The notes below the pieces were generated by a model that saw nothing but the letters and a program-made list of their open reading frames with translations, did not search any database and had not been told where the DNA came from. A DNA stretch of 61,446 bases from contig NZ_LQPH01000103.1 of NCBI RefSeq assembly GCF_002102255.1, forward strand, positions 1 to 61,446. The letters are read 5' to 3'. Both the position numbers and the translations under genes were made by a program. Positions 8,298 through 16,245 of this stretch are shown here, piece by piece. The number at the start of each line of letters is the position of its first letter. Positions within the stretch are counted from its first letter, which is position 1. The stretch comes from Mycobacterium nebraskense. GTDB taxonomy: Bacteria > Actinomycetota > Actinomycetes > Mycobacteriales > Mycobacteriaceae.

Positions 8298-8909
8298 ATG
8301 CTCGCCTCCGGACGCGATCGGCTGCTGGCCGCGGCGCTCAAGCTCTTTGCCGAAAAGGGCTATGCGGCGACGTCGGTGGCCGACATCCAGCGGGCATCGG
8401 GTCTGGCGCCGGGATCGGGCGCGCTGTACAAGCACTTCGGCTCCAAGCGGGAGCTGCTCGAGGCCGCGGTCGCGTACCGGATCGACAGCATCGTGGCGGC
8501 GCGGGAGCAGTACGACGCCGGGCAGCCGGGCAGCGTCGAACAGGCGGTGCGCACCGCGGGCCAACTGATCTGGAGCAACCTCAAGCAAAGCGAGGACCTG
8601 CTCAAGGTCATGCTGCGGGAACCCGAGGAGCTCGGCGATCTCGACGAGAAGACGTGGCAGGTCATCACCGACAACGCCTATCAACGGTTCGCCGACGAAC
8701 TTGCCGCGTCGAATCGCTCCGGCCGCACCCGCATCCCCGATCCGGAGGCGGCCGCCGCCGTGGCGATCGGGTCGTTGTCCTATGCCGCGACGCTGCAGGC
8801 GCTGACCGGCCGCCTGCCCGGCAACATCGACGAGAAGCGGTACTTCGAGGCGTGGGTCAGCCAGACGATCAGCGTCCTCGCCCAGTACGGAAATCCCGAA
8901 AATCATTGA
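8298..8909 (+). CDS. TetR/AcrR-family transcriptional regulator
   Basis: A 203-residue one-component repressor. The N-terminal helix-turn-helix spans about residues 8-50 (AALKLFAEKGYAATSVADIQ, then GALYKHFGSKRELL), and the C-terminal part is the ligand-binding domain. The ATG at 8298 was chosen because the homology begins there and because the palindromic operator ends immediately upstream; the frame remains open further upstream but without family resemblance. An acyl-CoA dehydrogenase gene starts 27 bases after the stop, so the pair is likely an operon under this regulator, with an acyl-CoA or fatty acid as effector by inference. Confidence 0.92.
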   Translation: MLASGRDRLLAAALKLFAEKGYAATSVADIQRASGLAPGSGALYKHFGSKRELLEAAVAYRIDSIVAAREQYDAGQPGSVEQAVRTAGQLIWSNLKQSEDLLKVMLREPEELGDLDEKTWQVITDNAYQRFADELAASNRSGRTRIPDPEAAAAVAIGSLSYAATLQALTGRLPGNIDEKRYFEAWVSQTISVLAQYGNPENH

Positions 8910-8936
8910 AATCAACAACCTTTCAGGAGTAGAGCC

Positions 8937-10148
8937 GTGACTTTCTCATTACAACTGACCGACGACGTGATCGAGGTGCGCGACTGGGTGCACAAGTTCG
9001 CGGCCGACGTTATCCGCCCCGCCGCCTCGGAATGGGACGAACGGGAGGAAACCCCGTGGCCGGTGATCCAGGAGGCGGCCAAGGTGGGCCTGTACTCCCC
9101 TGACTTCTTCGCGCAGCAGGCGGCCGAGCCCACGGGCCTGGGCATGCTCACCGCGTTCGAGGAGATGTTCTGGGGAGATGCGGGCATCGCGCTGTCCATC
9201 ATGGGCACCGGCTTGGCCGCGGCGGCCCTGGCGGGCAACGGAACTCCCGAACAGCTGGGTCGCTGGCTGCCCGAGATGTTCGGGACGGCCGACGAGCCGA
9301 AGCTGGGCGCGTTCTGCTCGTCCGAGCCCGACGCCGGGTCGGACGTCGGTGCGATCCGCACGCGCGCGCGCTACGACGAGGCCACCGGGGAGTGGGTGCT
9401 CAACGGCACCAAGACGTGGGCGACCAACGGCGGCATCGCCAACGTGCACATCGTGGTGGCATCGGTCTACCCCGAACTCGGCACCCGCGGCCAGGCCACG
9501 TTCGTCGTTCCGGCGGGCGTCAACGGGTTGGCACAGGGCCAGAAGTTCAAGAAGCACGGGATTCGGGCGTCCCACACCGCCGAGGTGGTGCTGGACAACG
9601 TCCGCCTGCCCGAGGACCACATCCTCGGTGGGCGGGAGAAGTTCGAGGCGCGGATCGCCCGCGTCAAGTCGGGTGCCTCGGCGCGGAGCCAGGCGGCGAT
9701 GAAGACCTTCGAGCGCACCCGGCCCACGGTCGGCGCGATGGCGGTCGGCGTGGCCCGGGCCGCCTATGAGTACGCGCTCGACTATGCCTGCCAGCGTGAG
9801 CAATTCGGCCGCAAGATCGGCGAGTTCCAGGCGGTGGCGTTCAAGCTGGCGGACATGAAAAGCCGCATCGACGCCGCCCGCCTGCTGGTGTGGCGCGCCG
9901 GGTGGATGGCGCGCAACAACCAATCCTTCGACGCGGCGGAGGGGTCGATGGCCAAGCTGGTGGCCAGCGAAACCGCCGTCTACGTCACCGACGAGGCGAT
10001 CCAGATCCTGGGCGGCAACGGCTACACCCGCGACTATCCCGTGGAGCGGATGCACCGCGACGCCAAGATCTTCACCATCTTCGAAGGCACCAGCGAGATC
10101 CAGCGCCTGGTCATCTCACGGGCGCTGACCGGCCTGCAGATTCGTTAG
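8937..10148 (+). CDS. Acyl-CoA dehydrogenase
   Basis: A 403-residue flavoenzyme that catalyses alpha,beta-dehydrogenation of acyl-CoA thioesters. Family signatures seen are the FAD/substrate segment [15 protein letters not shown], the mid-domain [11 protein letters not shown], and the C-terminal [20 protein letters not shown] with FEGTSEIQ, where the catalytic base region lies. The GTG start at 8937 follows TTTCAGGAGT at good spacing. It is co-directional with and 27 bases after the TetR gene, which probably controls it. Substrate cannot be told from sequence; the order resembles short/branched-chain FadE pairs in mycobacteria. Confidence 0.93.
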   Translation: MTFSLQLTDDVIEVRDWVHKFAADVIRPAASEWDEREETPWPVIQEAAKVGLYSPDFFAQQAAEPTGLGMLTAFEEMFWGDAGIALSIMGTGLAAAALAGNGTPEQLGRWLPEMFGTADEPKLGAFCSSEPDAGSDVGAIRTRARYDEATGEWVLNGTKTWATNGGIANVHIVVASVYPELGTRGQATFVVPAGVNGLAQGQKFKKHGIRASHTAEVVLDNVRLPEDHILGGREKFEARIARVKSGASARSQAAMKTFERTRPTVGAMAVGVARAAYEYALDYACQREQFGRKIGEFQAVAFKLADMKSRIDAARLLVWRAGWMARNNQSFDAAEGSMAKLVASETAVYVTDEAIQILGGNGYTRDYPVERMHRDAKIFTIFEGTSEIQRLVISRALTGLQIR

Positions 10149-10199
10149 CGGCCGCATCCCGCGGTCCACGCCGCGGCGGGCACGCGACATGATGGCCCG

Positions 10200-11417
10200 A
10201 TGACCACCGAGATCCGGGTCCTCGACAGCGAGGACGACCTCCTCGCCGCGGCCAACGTCTTTCGCGTCGCCATGATCGGCTTCCCGCCGTTGCCGGACCT
10301 GCCGCCCGGCCAGATCACCAAGCTGCTCGAGCCCGGCCGTACGGTCGGCGCCTTCGTCGGCGGGCAACTGGTCGGCACCGCGGACGCCGTGACGAGTGGC
10401 ATGACGCTCCCCGGCGGCGCGATGGTGGGCCACGCCGCCGTGACGCATATCGGGGTGCTGCCGTCGTTCACCCGGCGGGGCATCGCCACGGAGCTGATCC
10501 GTCATCAATTGCGCGACATCGCCGCCCGCGGTGAGGTGGTCGCGTCGTTGCGGGCATCGGAGGCGACGATCTATGGCCGGTACGGATACGGCGTCGCCAG
10601 TTCGTCACAGACGGTCGAGGTGCACACCGCGCGGGCCGCGCTGCGTCGCGACGTCGGTCCCGGCGGTCGGGTGCGGTTAGTCGACGCCTCGCAAGCCTGG
10701 GATCTGTTGCCCCGCATCTATTCAGAGAATCGCCCGTCGCGTCCGGGAACCATCGACCGGCCGGACGTGTGGTGGCAGGGCCTACGGCTGCGCACCGAAT
10801 CGTCGCCACACCCTTCGTATGTCGCGGTGCACGGCGAACCGGGATCCGAATCGGGTTTCGCCCGCTACCGCCCCGTCGACACCGAGAGGTGGTTCGTCAG
10901 CGACCAGCGCACCATCGCGGTGGAGGACTTCTTCGCACCGACTGCGGACGCCTACCTCGGACTGCTGCGGTTCCTGCTCGGCCTCGATCTCATTGACCGC
11001 GTGGTGTTCTGGATGCTGCCGATCGACGATCCGCTGCCCTTGCTGCTGGCCGATCGGCGGGCGGCCCGGGTCACCGCGGTGCTCGACGAGACGTGGCTGC
11101 GCGTCATCGACGTGCCGCGGGCGCTGGCGGCACGCCACTATGGCGACGACGGCGCGGTCACCATCGCGGTCAAAGACCCTATGTTGCCGGACAATTCGGG
11201 TCATTTCACCATCACCGGCGGCGGTGCCGAACCGACCGAGCGGCGAGCGCAACTGGAGGTCGACGTCGAGGGGCTGGCCGCCGTTCTGCTCGGGGGCACG
11301 ACCTGGCGCGACCTCGCCGTCGCCGGGCTGGCCCGTGCCGACGACGCGTCGGCAATCGCCGTGGCCGATCGGCTGTTCGCGGTGCCGGACGCGCCGCACG
11401 CCGGGTTCTTCTTCTAG
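10200..11417 (+). CDS. Eis-like GNAT N-acetyltransferase
   Basis: A 405-residue protein of the Eis family: two GNAT domains followed by a sterol-carrier-like domain, length near the 402 residues of M. tuberculosis Eis. The acetyl-CoA loop appears as VLPSFTRRGIATELI (about 90-105), and the tyrosine expected to act as general acid lies in EATIYGRYGYG. The chain ends in phenylalanine, matching the C-terminal carboxylate used as base in Eis. Eis homologues acetylate aminoglycosides, peptides or host proteins. It is one of several Eis paralogues typical of mycobacteria; whether it is the true eis orthologue is not settled, since its neighbours differ. Confidence 0.87.
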   Translation: MTTEIRVLDSEDDLLAAANVFRVAMIGFPPLPDLPPGQITKLLEPGRTVGAFVGGQLVGTADAVTSGMTLPGGAMVGHAAVTHIGVLPSFTRRGIATELIRHQLRDIAARGEVVASLRASEATIYGRYGYGVASSSQTVEVHTARAALRRDVGPGGRVRLVDASQAWDLLPRIYSENRPSRPGTIDRPDVWWQGLRLRTESSPHPSYVAVHGEPGSESGFARYRPVDTERWFVSDQRTIAVEDFFAPTADAYLGLLRFLLGLDLIDRVVFWMLPIDDPLPLLLADRRAARVTAVLDETWLRVIDVPRALAARHYGDDGAVTIAVKDPMLPDNSGHFTITGGGAEPTERRAQLEVDVEGLAAVLLGGTTWRDLAVAGLARADDASAIAVADRLFAVPDAPHAGFFF

Positions 11418-11438
11418 TCGCGCGGGTATGCGGGTCGC

Positions 11439-11513
11439 GTGATCGTCATCGTCGGCGCGGGGATGTGCGGGCCGGCCGCCGCTTATGAGCTGGCGCGGCG
11501 CGGGGAGCCGGCG
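11439..11513 (+). pseudogene. Truncated 5' end of an FAD-dependent oxidoreductase
   Basis: A GTG at 11439 opens a frame encoding a textbook Rossmann dinucleotide-binding start, VIVIVGAGMCGPAAAYELARR, the GxGxxG beta-alpha-beta fingerprint of FAD/NAD oxidoreductases. Resemblance stops after about 22-25 residues, where the sequence runs into the 3' end of an oppositely oriented lipoprotein gene. The frame remains open to 11657 but only as antisense of that gene. I read this as a gene head left after a rearrangement. It starts 22 bases after the Eis-like gene. Confidence 0.6.
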
Positions 11514-11520
11514 ATCAACG

Positions 11521-11802
11521 TCAGCCGTGCGGCGCCTCGGAGATCTTGGTGTCCGGCTTGCCCAACGTCTGGCAGTACGTCAACGCCGACAGCCGAGTGG
11601 CCGAGATCTCGGCGTTGGACGGGTCGGTGCCGTTCTTGTCCTTCAGCATCTTGCTGACTTCGTCGTTCTGCTTCTTCTCGTCCTGCGAAGTGAAGTCCTT
11701 GCACTTGGTGTCGCCGCCGGTGTTGATGACCTGTGAGGCCGAACACGCGCTGGACAGCAGCACGGCGATCGCGAACGTGGCGGCCGCGATTTGCTTCATC
11801 AT
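11521..11802 (-). CDS. Small lipoprotein, HdeA-like cysteine pattern
   Basis: A 93-residue exported protein. Residues 1-20 form a signal peptide ending in a lipobox, LLSSAC, so the mature protein should begin at the lipidated cysteine. The ~70-residue mature domain has two further cysteines (CKDF and TYCQTLG) spaced like the disulfide pair of HdeA acid-stress chaperones, with a lysine-rich helical stretch (EKKQNDEVSKMLKDKNG) between. Function is uncertain; periplasmic acid-stress protection is a family-based guess. A good ribosome-binding site, GGGAGGCAAATG, marks the start. Its 3' end abuts a truncated oxidoreductase gene. Confidence 0.75.
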   Translation of the reverse strand: MMKQIAAATFAIAVLLSSACSASQVINTGGDTKCKDFTSQDEKKQNDEVSKMLKDKNGTDPSNAEISATRLSALTYCQTLGKPDTKISEAPHG

Positions 11803-12011
11803 TTGCCTCCCTGGATCCGAGTAGTGGTATCAGTACACCAAATCGGCCGATTTCAAACCCCCACACCCGATTTGCCCTGATGACTCGCGTGTTTGCGCCG
11901 CGTGCATTTCGCGTCCGAACGGGAATAACTGCCTCGCCCACATCGTCGTTGAGAGGTCGTTCGAGGTCCGTATTTCCGGCCGCGCCCAGATCCAAGGGGG
12001 AGGAAACGTCG

Positions 12012-13235
12012 GTGTCCTGGTCCAACGGGTCAACTCCGCGGTCGACATTGGCCACGCTGGACGAGGCTGAAAGCTCGGGTGCGGCCCGGGGCGAGTTCGC
12101 CGGTGTGCTGGTGCTGTTGCTGTCCATCGGGTGGGTCGCCAACCACTTCGTCGCGTTGATGCCCTTGCTGAGCGCGCGGCAACACCTCGGCTCGGCCACG
12201 CTCGATGCGATCTTCGGCGTCTACGCGCTGGGATTGCTGCCCGGGCTGATCGTCGGCGGGCGCGCGTCGGATGCGTTCGGGCGCCGGTCGGTGGCGCTGG
12301 CGGGTTCGGCGACCGCCGTGGTGGGGACGGTGGCGATGCTGTGCTCACAGCAGTACGACGTTTTGCTGTTCGGACGCTTGGTCGTCGGGCTCGGGGTCGG
12401 ACTGGCCATGAGTTCCTGCACCGCGTGGGCCTCCGATCTGAAAGGCCCCGCCGGGGCGGCCACCGCAGGTGCGGTGTTGATGGCCGGTTTCGCGATCGGC
12501 CCGTTCGCGGGAGGCGTGATCGCGGGGGCCGGGCCGGCCGGCATTCGGTTGTCGTTTTCGATCGCGGCCGCTATCGGGATGGCGGCGATGGCCATCGCGG
12601 TCGTTGCGGCGCGGCGCGCGGGGGCCACCGCGCGGGCGACCGCACAGGTGTGGGAGCCGTCGACGACCGCGGCGCAGGGCCCGGCGCGGGCGTTGAGTTG
12701 GGCCATGCCACTGGCGCCGTGGGTGTTCGCGTCGGCGACGCTTGGGTTCATCACCATCCCCGGCCGCGTGCACACCGGGCTCGCAGCTCCGATGGCCGCC
12801 GGCACGGCCACGCTGCTGGTCAATGGCGTCAGCGGCCTGATCCAGGTGCTCGCCCGCGCGCGCCGGTGGGGGCCGCAGGCCGGCACCGCCGGTGCGGTGC
12901 TGGCCGCGCTCGGGTACGCGGGCACCGCGCTGGCCCCGCCGACCATGTCGCCGGCCTTAGGCCTGCCGCTGTTCCTGGTGCTGGGGTCCGCGTCCGGCCT
13001 GTGTTTGCGCGAGGGCTTGATCGACCTGGAGGCCGCAGCGCCGAAACGCTTGCGCGGTACGCTCGTTGGTGCGTTCTACGTGGTGACCTACATCGGCTTC
13101 GGCCTGCCACTGATCTTGACGACGGTTGGGTCGGCGGTGTCGACGACCATTCTCGCCGTGATGGCGGTGCTGGCGTTGCTGGCGGGCGCGAGTCGAGCGG
13201 TTCGACTCCGACGGGATGCTCACCGCCAAGGCTGA
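12012..13235 (+). CDS. MFS transporter
   Basis: A 407-residue major facilitator protein with about twelve hydrophobic helices. The inter-helix 2-3 loop has the MFS signature form GGRASDAFGRRSVA, and helix 4 follows with VVGLGVGLAMS. The GTG at 12012 was selected because GGGGGAGGA lies 8-9 bases upstream; the frame is open further upstream without a binding site. Substrate unknown; the pattern resembles drug or small-metabolite antiporters. It converges with the next gene, the stops being 12 bases apart, and no terminator hairpin stands out. Confidence 0.88.
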   Translation: MSWSNGSTPRSTLATLDEAESSGAARGEFAGVLVLLLSIGWVANHFVALMPLLSARQHLGSATLDAIFGVYALGLLPGLIVGGRASDAFGRRSVALAGSATAVVGTVAMLCSQQYDVLLFGRLVVGLGVGLAMSSCTAWASDLKGPAGAATAGAVLMAGFAIGPFAGGVIAGAGPAGIRLSFSIAAAIGMAAMAIAVVAARRAGATARATAQVWEPSTTAAQGPARALSWAMPLAPWVFASATLGFITIPGRVHTGLAAPMAAGTATLLVNGVSGLIQVLARARRWGPQAGTAGAVLAALGYAGTALAPPTMSPALGLPLFLVLGSASGLCLREGLIDLEAAAPKRLRGTLVGAFYVVTYIGFGLPLILTTVGSAVSTTILAVMAVLALLAGASRAVRLRRDAHRQG

Positions 13236-13247
13236 CCGCGCGGACGT

Positions 13248-14285
13248 TCAGATCAATTCGCGCAAGGTCTCGATCAGCTTGACCCGCTCGCCAGGGGTAG
13301 ACGCCATGGGCGACACGTTGAGGGTGGTGACCCCGGCTTCCCGGAACGCGGCCAACCGTTCCTTGACGAATTCGCGGCTGCCGATCAGGTTCACGTCTCG
13401 CACGAGCTCGTCGGGAACGACCTTGGCGGCGCCGTCCTTGTCACCGGCCAGGTAGAGCTCTTGGATCCGGTCGGCCTGCGGGCCGTAGCCGTACTTGGTG
13501 GCCAGGGCGTGGTAGAAGTTCTTGCCTTTCGCGCCCATTCCGCCGATGTAGAGGGCCAGGTGGGGCTTGACGAAATCCCTTAGAGGTTCGACGTTTTCGC
13601 CGATGGCCAGGACCGGACCGGCGTAAATGTCGAGCTCTCCCAGCTTGGGGTCTCGCCTGGCCCGGCCGGCGGCCAGCGCCTCTCCCCACACCTCCTGCGC
13701 CTTCTCGGGCAGGTAGAAGATCGGCTGCCACCCCTCCGCGATCTCGGCCGCCAGCTCGACGTTCTTGGGTCCCAGCGCCGCCACCAAGATCGGGATGCGT
13801 TCTCGGACAGGCTGATTGATGAGCTTGAGTGGCTTGCCAAGCCCGGTGCCCTGGCCGGCGGGCAGCGGAATCGTGTAGTACTTGCCCTGGTGTCTGACGG
13901 TCTCGCGCCGCCACACCTGGCGGCAGATGTCGATCACTTCGCGGGTCCGGGCGATCGGCGCGTCGTACGGCACACCGTGGAAGCCCTCGATGACCTGCGG
14001 ACCGGAAGCGCCCAGCCCGAGAGTGAACCGGCCGTCGGAGACGTAGTCGAGACCGGCGGCGGTCATCGCGGTCAGCGTGGGCGTCCTGGTGTACAGCTGC
14101 AGGATTCCGGAGGCCAGTTCGACCCGGTCGGTGCAGGCGGCCAGGTAGCCCAGCGCACTTACCGCGTCGAACGAATACGCCTCGGGGACAAAGACAATGT
14201 CGAGTCCGGCGCGTTCGAGGTCGGCCACTTCGGCAGCCACGTCCTTGAAACCGCCCGCATAGTTGATGCCCAGTCCGATTCGCAT
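13248..14285 (-). CDS. LLM-class F420-dependent oxidoreductase
   Basis: A 345-residue TIM-barrel flavin/F420 oxidoreductase of the luciferase-like monooxygenase family. It shows the N-terminal strand MRIGLGINYAGG, the segment RVELASGILQLYTRTP and the conserved GRFTLGLGASGPQVIEGFHG. F420 rather than FMN use is inferred from the mycobacterial subfamily. It follows a SnoaL-like gene by 12 bases on the same strand and probably forms a two-gene operon with it, divergent from a PadR regulator. The substrate is not known. A binding site GGAGTAGG precedes the ATG at 14285. Confidence 0.88.
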   Translation of the reverse strand: MRIGLGINYAGGFKDVAAEVADLERAGLDIVFVPEAYSFDAVSALGYLAACTDRVELASGILQLYTRTPTLTAMTAAGLDYVSDGRFTLGLGASGPQVIEGFHGVPYDAPIARTREVIDICRQVWRRETVRHQGKYYTIPLPAGQGTGLGKPLKLINQPVRERIPILVAALGPKNVELAAEIAEGWQPIFYLPEKAQEVWGEALAAGRARRDPKLGELDIYAGPVLAIGENVEPLRDFVKPHLALYIGGMGAKGKNFYHALATKYGYGPQADRIQELYLAGDKDGAAKVVPDELVRDVNLIGSREFVKERLAAFREAGVTTLNVSPMASTPGERVKLIETLRELI

Positions 14286-14297
14286 GTTCGCCTACTC

Positions 14298-14720
14298 CTA
14301 CGCGGTGGTGAATTCGTCGGCCAGCTCGAGCGCCTCCTGCTGGATCCGATCAAACTGGGCACCCATCGCCTCCGACAACGCTTTCGCGCCCGACAGCGGG
14401 CGCACCATCACCATGAAGTCGTCGATGAGACCGTCGTCGTCGAAGTGCAGGAAGTCGCAACCGGTGATCTTCACCCCCGGCGCTCCCGCGATGCCGGTCT
14501 CGAACACGAACGCGTGGTCGCGACCGCTGCCGTCGTGGATTTCACGGACGTAGCGAAAATCCTCGAAGATGCGCAACACGCCGCGCAGGATCGCCGCGGT
14601 TATCGGCTTGCCGACGTAGGGCTTGAACGCCACCGGGCTGGTGAAGACCACGCCGTCGGCCAGCAGCGCCTGGATGCCCCTCTCGTCGCGTTCTTCGACC
14701 GCCTTGCGGAACGGATGCAT
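14298..14720 (-). CDS. SnoaL-like (NTF2-fold) polyketide-cyclase family protein
   Basis: A 140-residue single-domain protein with an NTF2-like cone fold pattern: MHPFRKAVEERDERGIQALL at the start and a conserved core GVVFTSPVAFKPYVGKP typical of mycobacterial SnoaL-like proteins. Members act as isomerases, cyclases or ligand-binding proteins, and the specific reaction cannot be assigned. It is the first gene of a probable operon with the F420-dependent oxidoreductase. The PadR gene upstream is divergent, and an inverted repeat lies between them. Confidence 0.85.
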   Translation of the reverse strand: MHPFRKAVEERDERGIQALLADGVVFTSPVAFKPYVGKPITAAILRGVLRIFEDFRYVREIHDGSGRDHAFVFETGIAGAPGVKITGCDFLHFDDDGLIDDFMVMVRPLSGAKALSEAMGAQFDRIQQEALELADEFTTA

Positions 14721-14796
14721 CCGACACCTCGCCTAGTGAAGTCGTTTGTGAAGTGCCGTTGACGCTATGTCGTCCACACCGGCGTGTCCATTGTGC

Positions 14797-14820
14797 GAAT
14801 AATCACTTTGTTGACTATTC
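14797..14820. promoter_or_regulatory. Inverted repeat between SnoaL and PadR genes, probable operator
   Basis: Half-sites GAATAATCA and TGACTATTC, separated by six bases, match as an inverted repeat in eight of nine positions. The site lies in the 121-base divergent intergenic region, in an A/T-rich patch that should hold both promoters, 21 bases before the PadR start. Binding by the adjacent PadR protein is inferred. Confidence 0.55.
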
Positions 14821-14841
14821 ATATCGTTATAGCCTTTCCCG

Positions 14842-15411
14842 ATGTCGCTGCGCGATGCGGTGTTGGCCGCCCTCCTCGAGGGCGAGTCGTCCGGGTACGA
14901 CCTGGCCAAGGAGTTCGATGCCTCGGTCGCGAACTTCTGGATGGCCACCCCGCAGCAGCTGTACCGCGAACTCGACCGGCTCGCTGAGCAGGGGCTCATC
15001 CAGGCGCGGGTCGTGCACCAAGAGCGTCGGCCCAACAAGCGTCTGTTCGCACTGACCGACGCCGGGCGCGACGCGATCCAGGAGTTCACAGCAAGGGCGC
15101 CGAAGCCGTCGGCTATCCGCGATGAACTGCTGGTCAAGGTCCAGGCCGCAGACGTCGGCAACACGCGCGCTGTGCGTGACTTCATCGTCGAGCGCCTGCA
15201 GTGGGCGACGGCCAAACTGCAACGCTACGAACGGTTGCGGGCGCGCGTGCTCGACGGACGCGACGAGGAGGAATTTCTGGCGCACGCCGAACGAATCGGT
15301 CCCTACCTGACCCTGCTGCGCGGAATCGCGTTCGAGGAGGAGAACATTCGATGGGCGCAGCGCGCGCAGGCCGTCATCGAACACCGCCTGTCCGCGCGGG
15401 CTGAGCAGTGA
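14842..15411 (+). CDS. PadR-family transcriptional regulator
   Basis: A 189-residue regulator with the PadR winged helix-turn-helix over the first ~80 residues (SLRDAVLAALLEGESSGYDLAKEF, QLYRELDRLAEQGLI, KRLFALTDAGRDAI). A longer C-terminal helical domain, including VRDFIVERLQWATAKLQRYER, probably serves dimerisation (Vir_act-alpha-type). It is transcribed divergently from the SnoaL/oxidoreductase pair and likely represses both. It converges with the Nudix gene, with 13 bases between stops. Confidence 0.92.
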   Translation: MSLRDAVLAALLEGESSGYDLAKEFDASVANFWMATPQQLYRELDRLAEQGLIQARVVHQERRPNKRLFALTDAGRDAIQEFTARAPKPSAIRDELLVKVQAADVGNTRAVRDFIVERLQWATAKLQRYERLRARVLDGRDEEEFLAHAERIGPYLTLLRGIAFEEENIRWAQRAQAVIEHRLSARAEQ

Positions 15412-15424
15412 GGGTGGGCGATCG

Positions 15425-16144
15425 CTACCGCCAGGCGAAGACCGGTTGCTCCAGCTCGTCCACCGCGTCGGGGCGGCCTTCCAGGCACAGCCACCGCACC
15501 TGCAGCAGCACGGCGCCGGTCGGTGCGTGAATCAGGTCGTTCCCCAACGGGATTTGGACGACCGGGCGTCGGCTCTCCGGGATGGTGATGAATCGCGGTG
15601 AATCGTCGCGCTGCAACTGGTGCAATCCCACCCGGTACACCGCCACCACCTCGTCGGGCGCCGGGCGGGGATCGAGGCGTCCCCCGCCCCAGATCACGAC
15701 CGGGGTGATGACGTACCCGGACCGGGTCGGGTAATCGTCCAGGAGGCCGAGCACGGTCGAATCGGGCAGGGCGATGCCGACCTCCTCGCGCAATTCCCGC
15801 AGCGCCGCGTCGACCGCGGTCTCGCCCGGGTCGAGGCGGCCACCGGGCAACGCCCACTGCGCGGCATGCGAGGTGAGACGGGATGCCCTGCGGCACAACA
15901 GGAACGCCGCGCCGCCGGACACGCCGACCATCCGGCCGTCGAGGCCGGGCTCCGGCATCGGGCGGTCCCCGTTCCATTCGACCACCGGCGCCGGATCGAC
16001 CCGGTCCTCGCCGCGGGTCGAGTCAACCACCACCACGGCGACCGCCGCATGCCGCTTTGTCGGGTCGGTCACCTCCCGACGGTCATGGCCCGCCAGGTGG
16101 TTCCTGATCCGCTCACGTAGCGCCTCGTCATACGGGATTGTCAC
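15425..16144 (-). CDS. Nudix hydrolase
   Basis: A 239-residue member of the Nudix superfamily, which hydrolyses nucleoside diphosphates linked to another moiety. The complete Nudix box is visible: GGRLDPGETAVDAALRELRE continuing EVGI, i.e. GX5EX7REUXEEXGU with all metal-binding glutamates. The layout suggests a CoA-pyrophosphatase-like enzyme because the N-terminal half (IRNHLAGH) resembles NudL-type proteins, but the extra insertion between residues 40 and 80 leaves this open. A GTG at 16144 was taken as start since homology begins there. Divergent from the amidohydrolase gene, with about 100 bases between. Confidence 0.88.
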   Translation of the reverse strand: MTIPYDEALRERIRNHLAGHDRREVTDPTKRHAAVAVVVVDSTRGEDRVDPAPVVEWNGDRPMPEPGLDGRMVGVSGGAAFLLCRRASRLTSHAAQWALPGGRLDPGETAVDAALRELREEVGIALPDSTVLGLLDDYPTRSGYVITPVVIWGGGRLDPRPAPDEVVAVYRVGLHQLQRDDSPRFITIPESRRPVVQIPLGNDLIHAPTGAVLLQVRWLCLEGRPDAVDELEQPVFAWR

Positions 16145-16245
16145 GGGTTCGAGACTATGCGGGAGCCGGTCCCGACCCATGCCGGGTACTCCGGTGAACG
16201 CCCGACGCGCCGCCCTCGTAGGTGTCCATGTATGGGAGGAGAAGG

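Noticed and set aside
11439..11657. Reading the Rossmann-like frame as a 72-residue intact gene
   Set aside because: Only the first ~25 codons resemble the family; the rest is antisense of a lipoprotein gene, so a remnant is the better reading.
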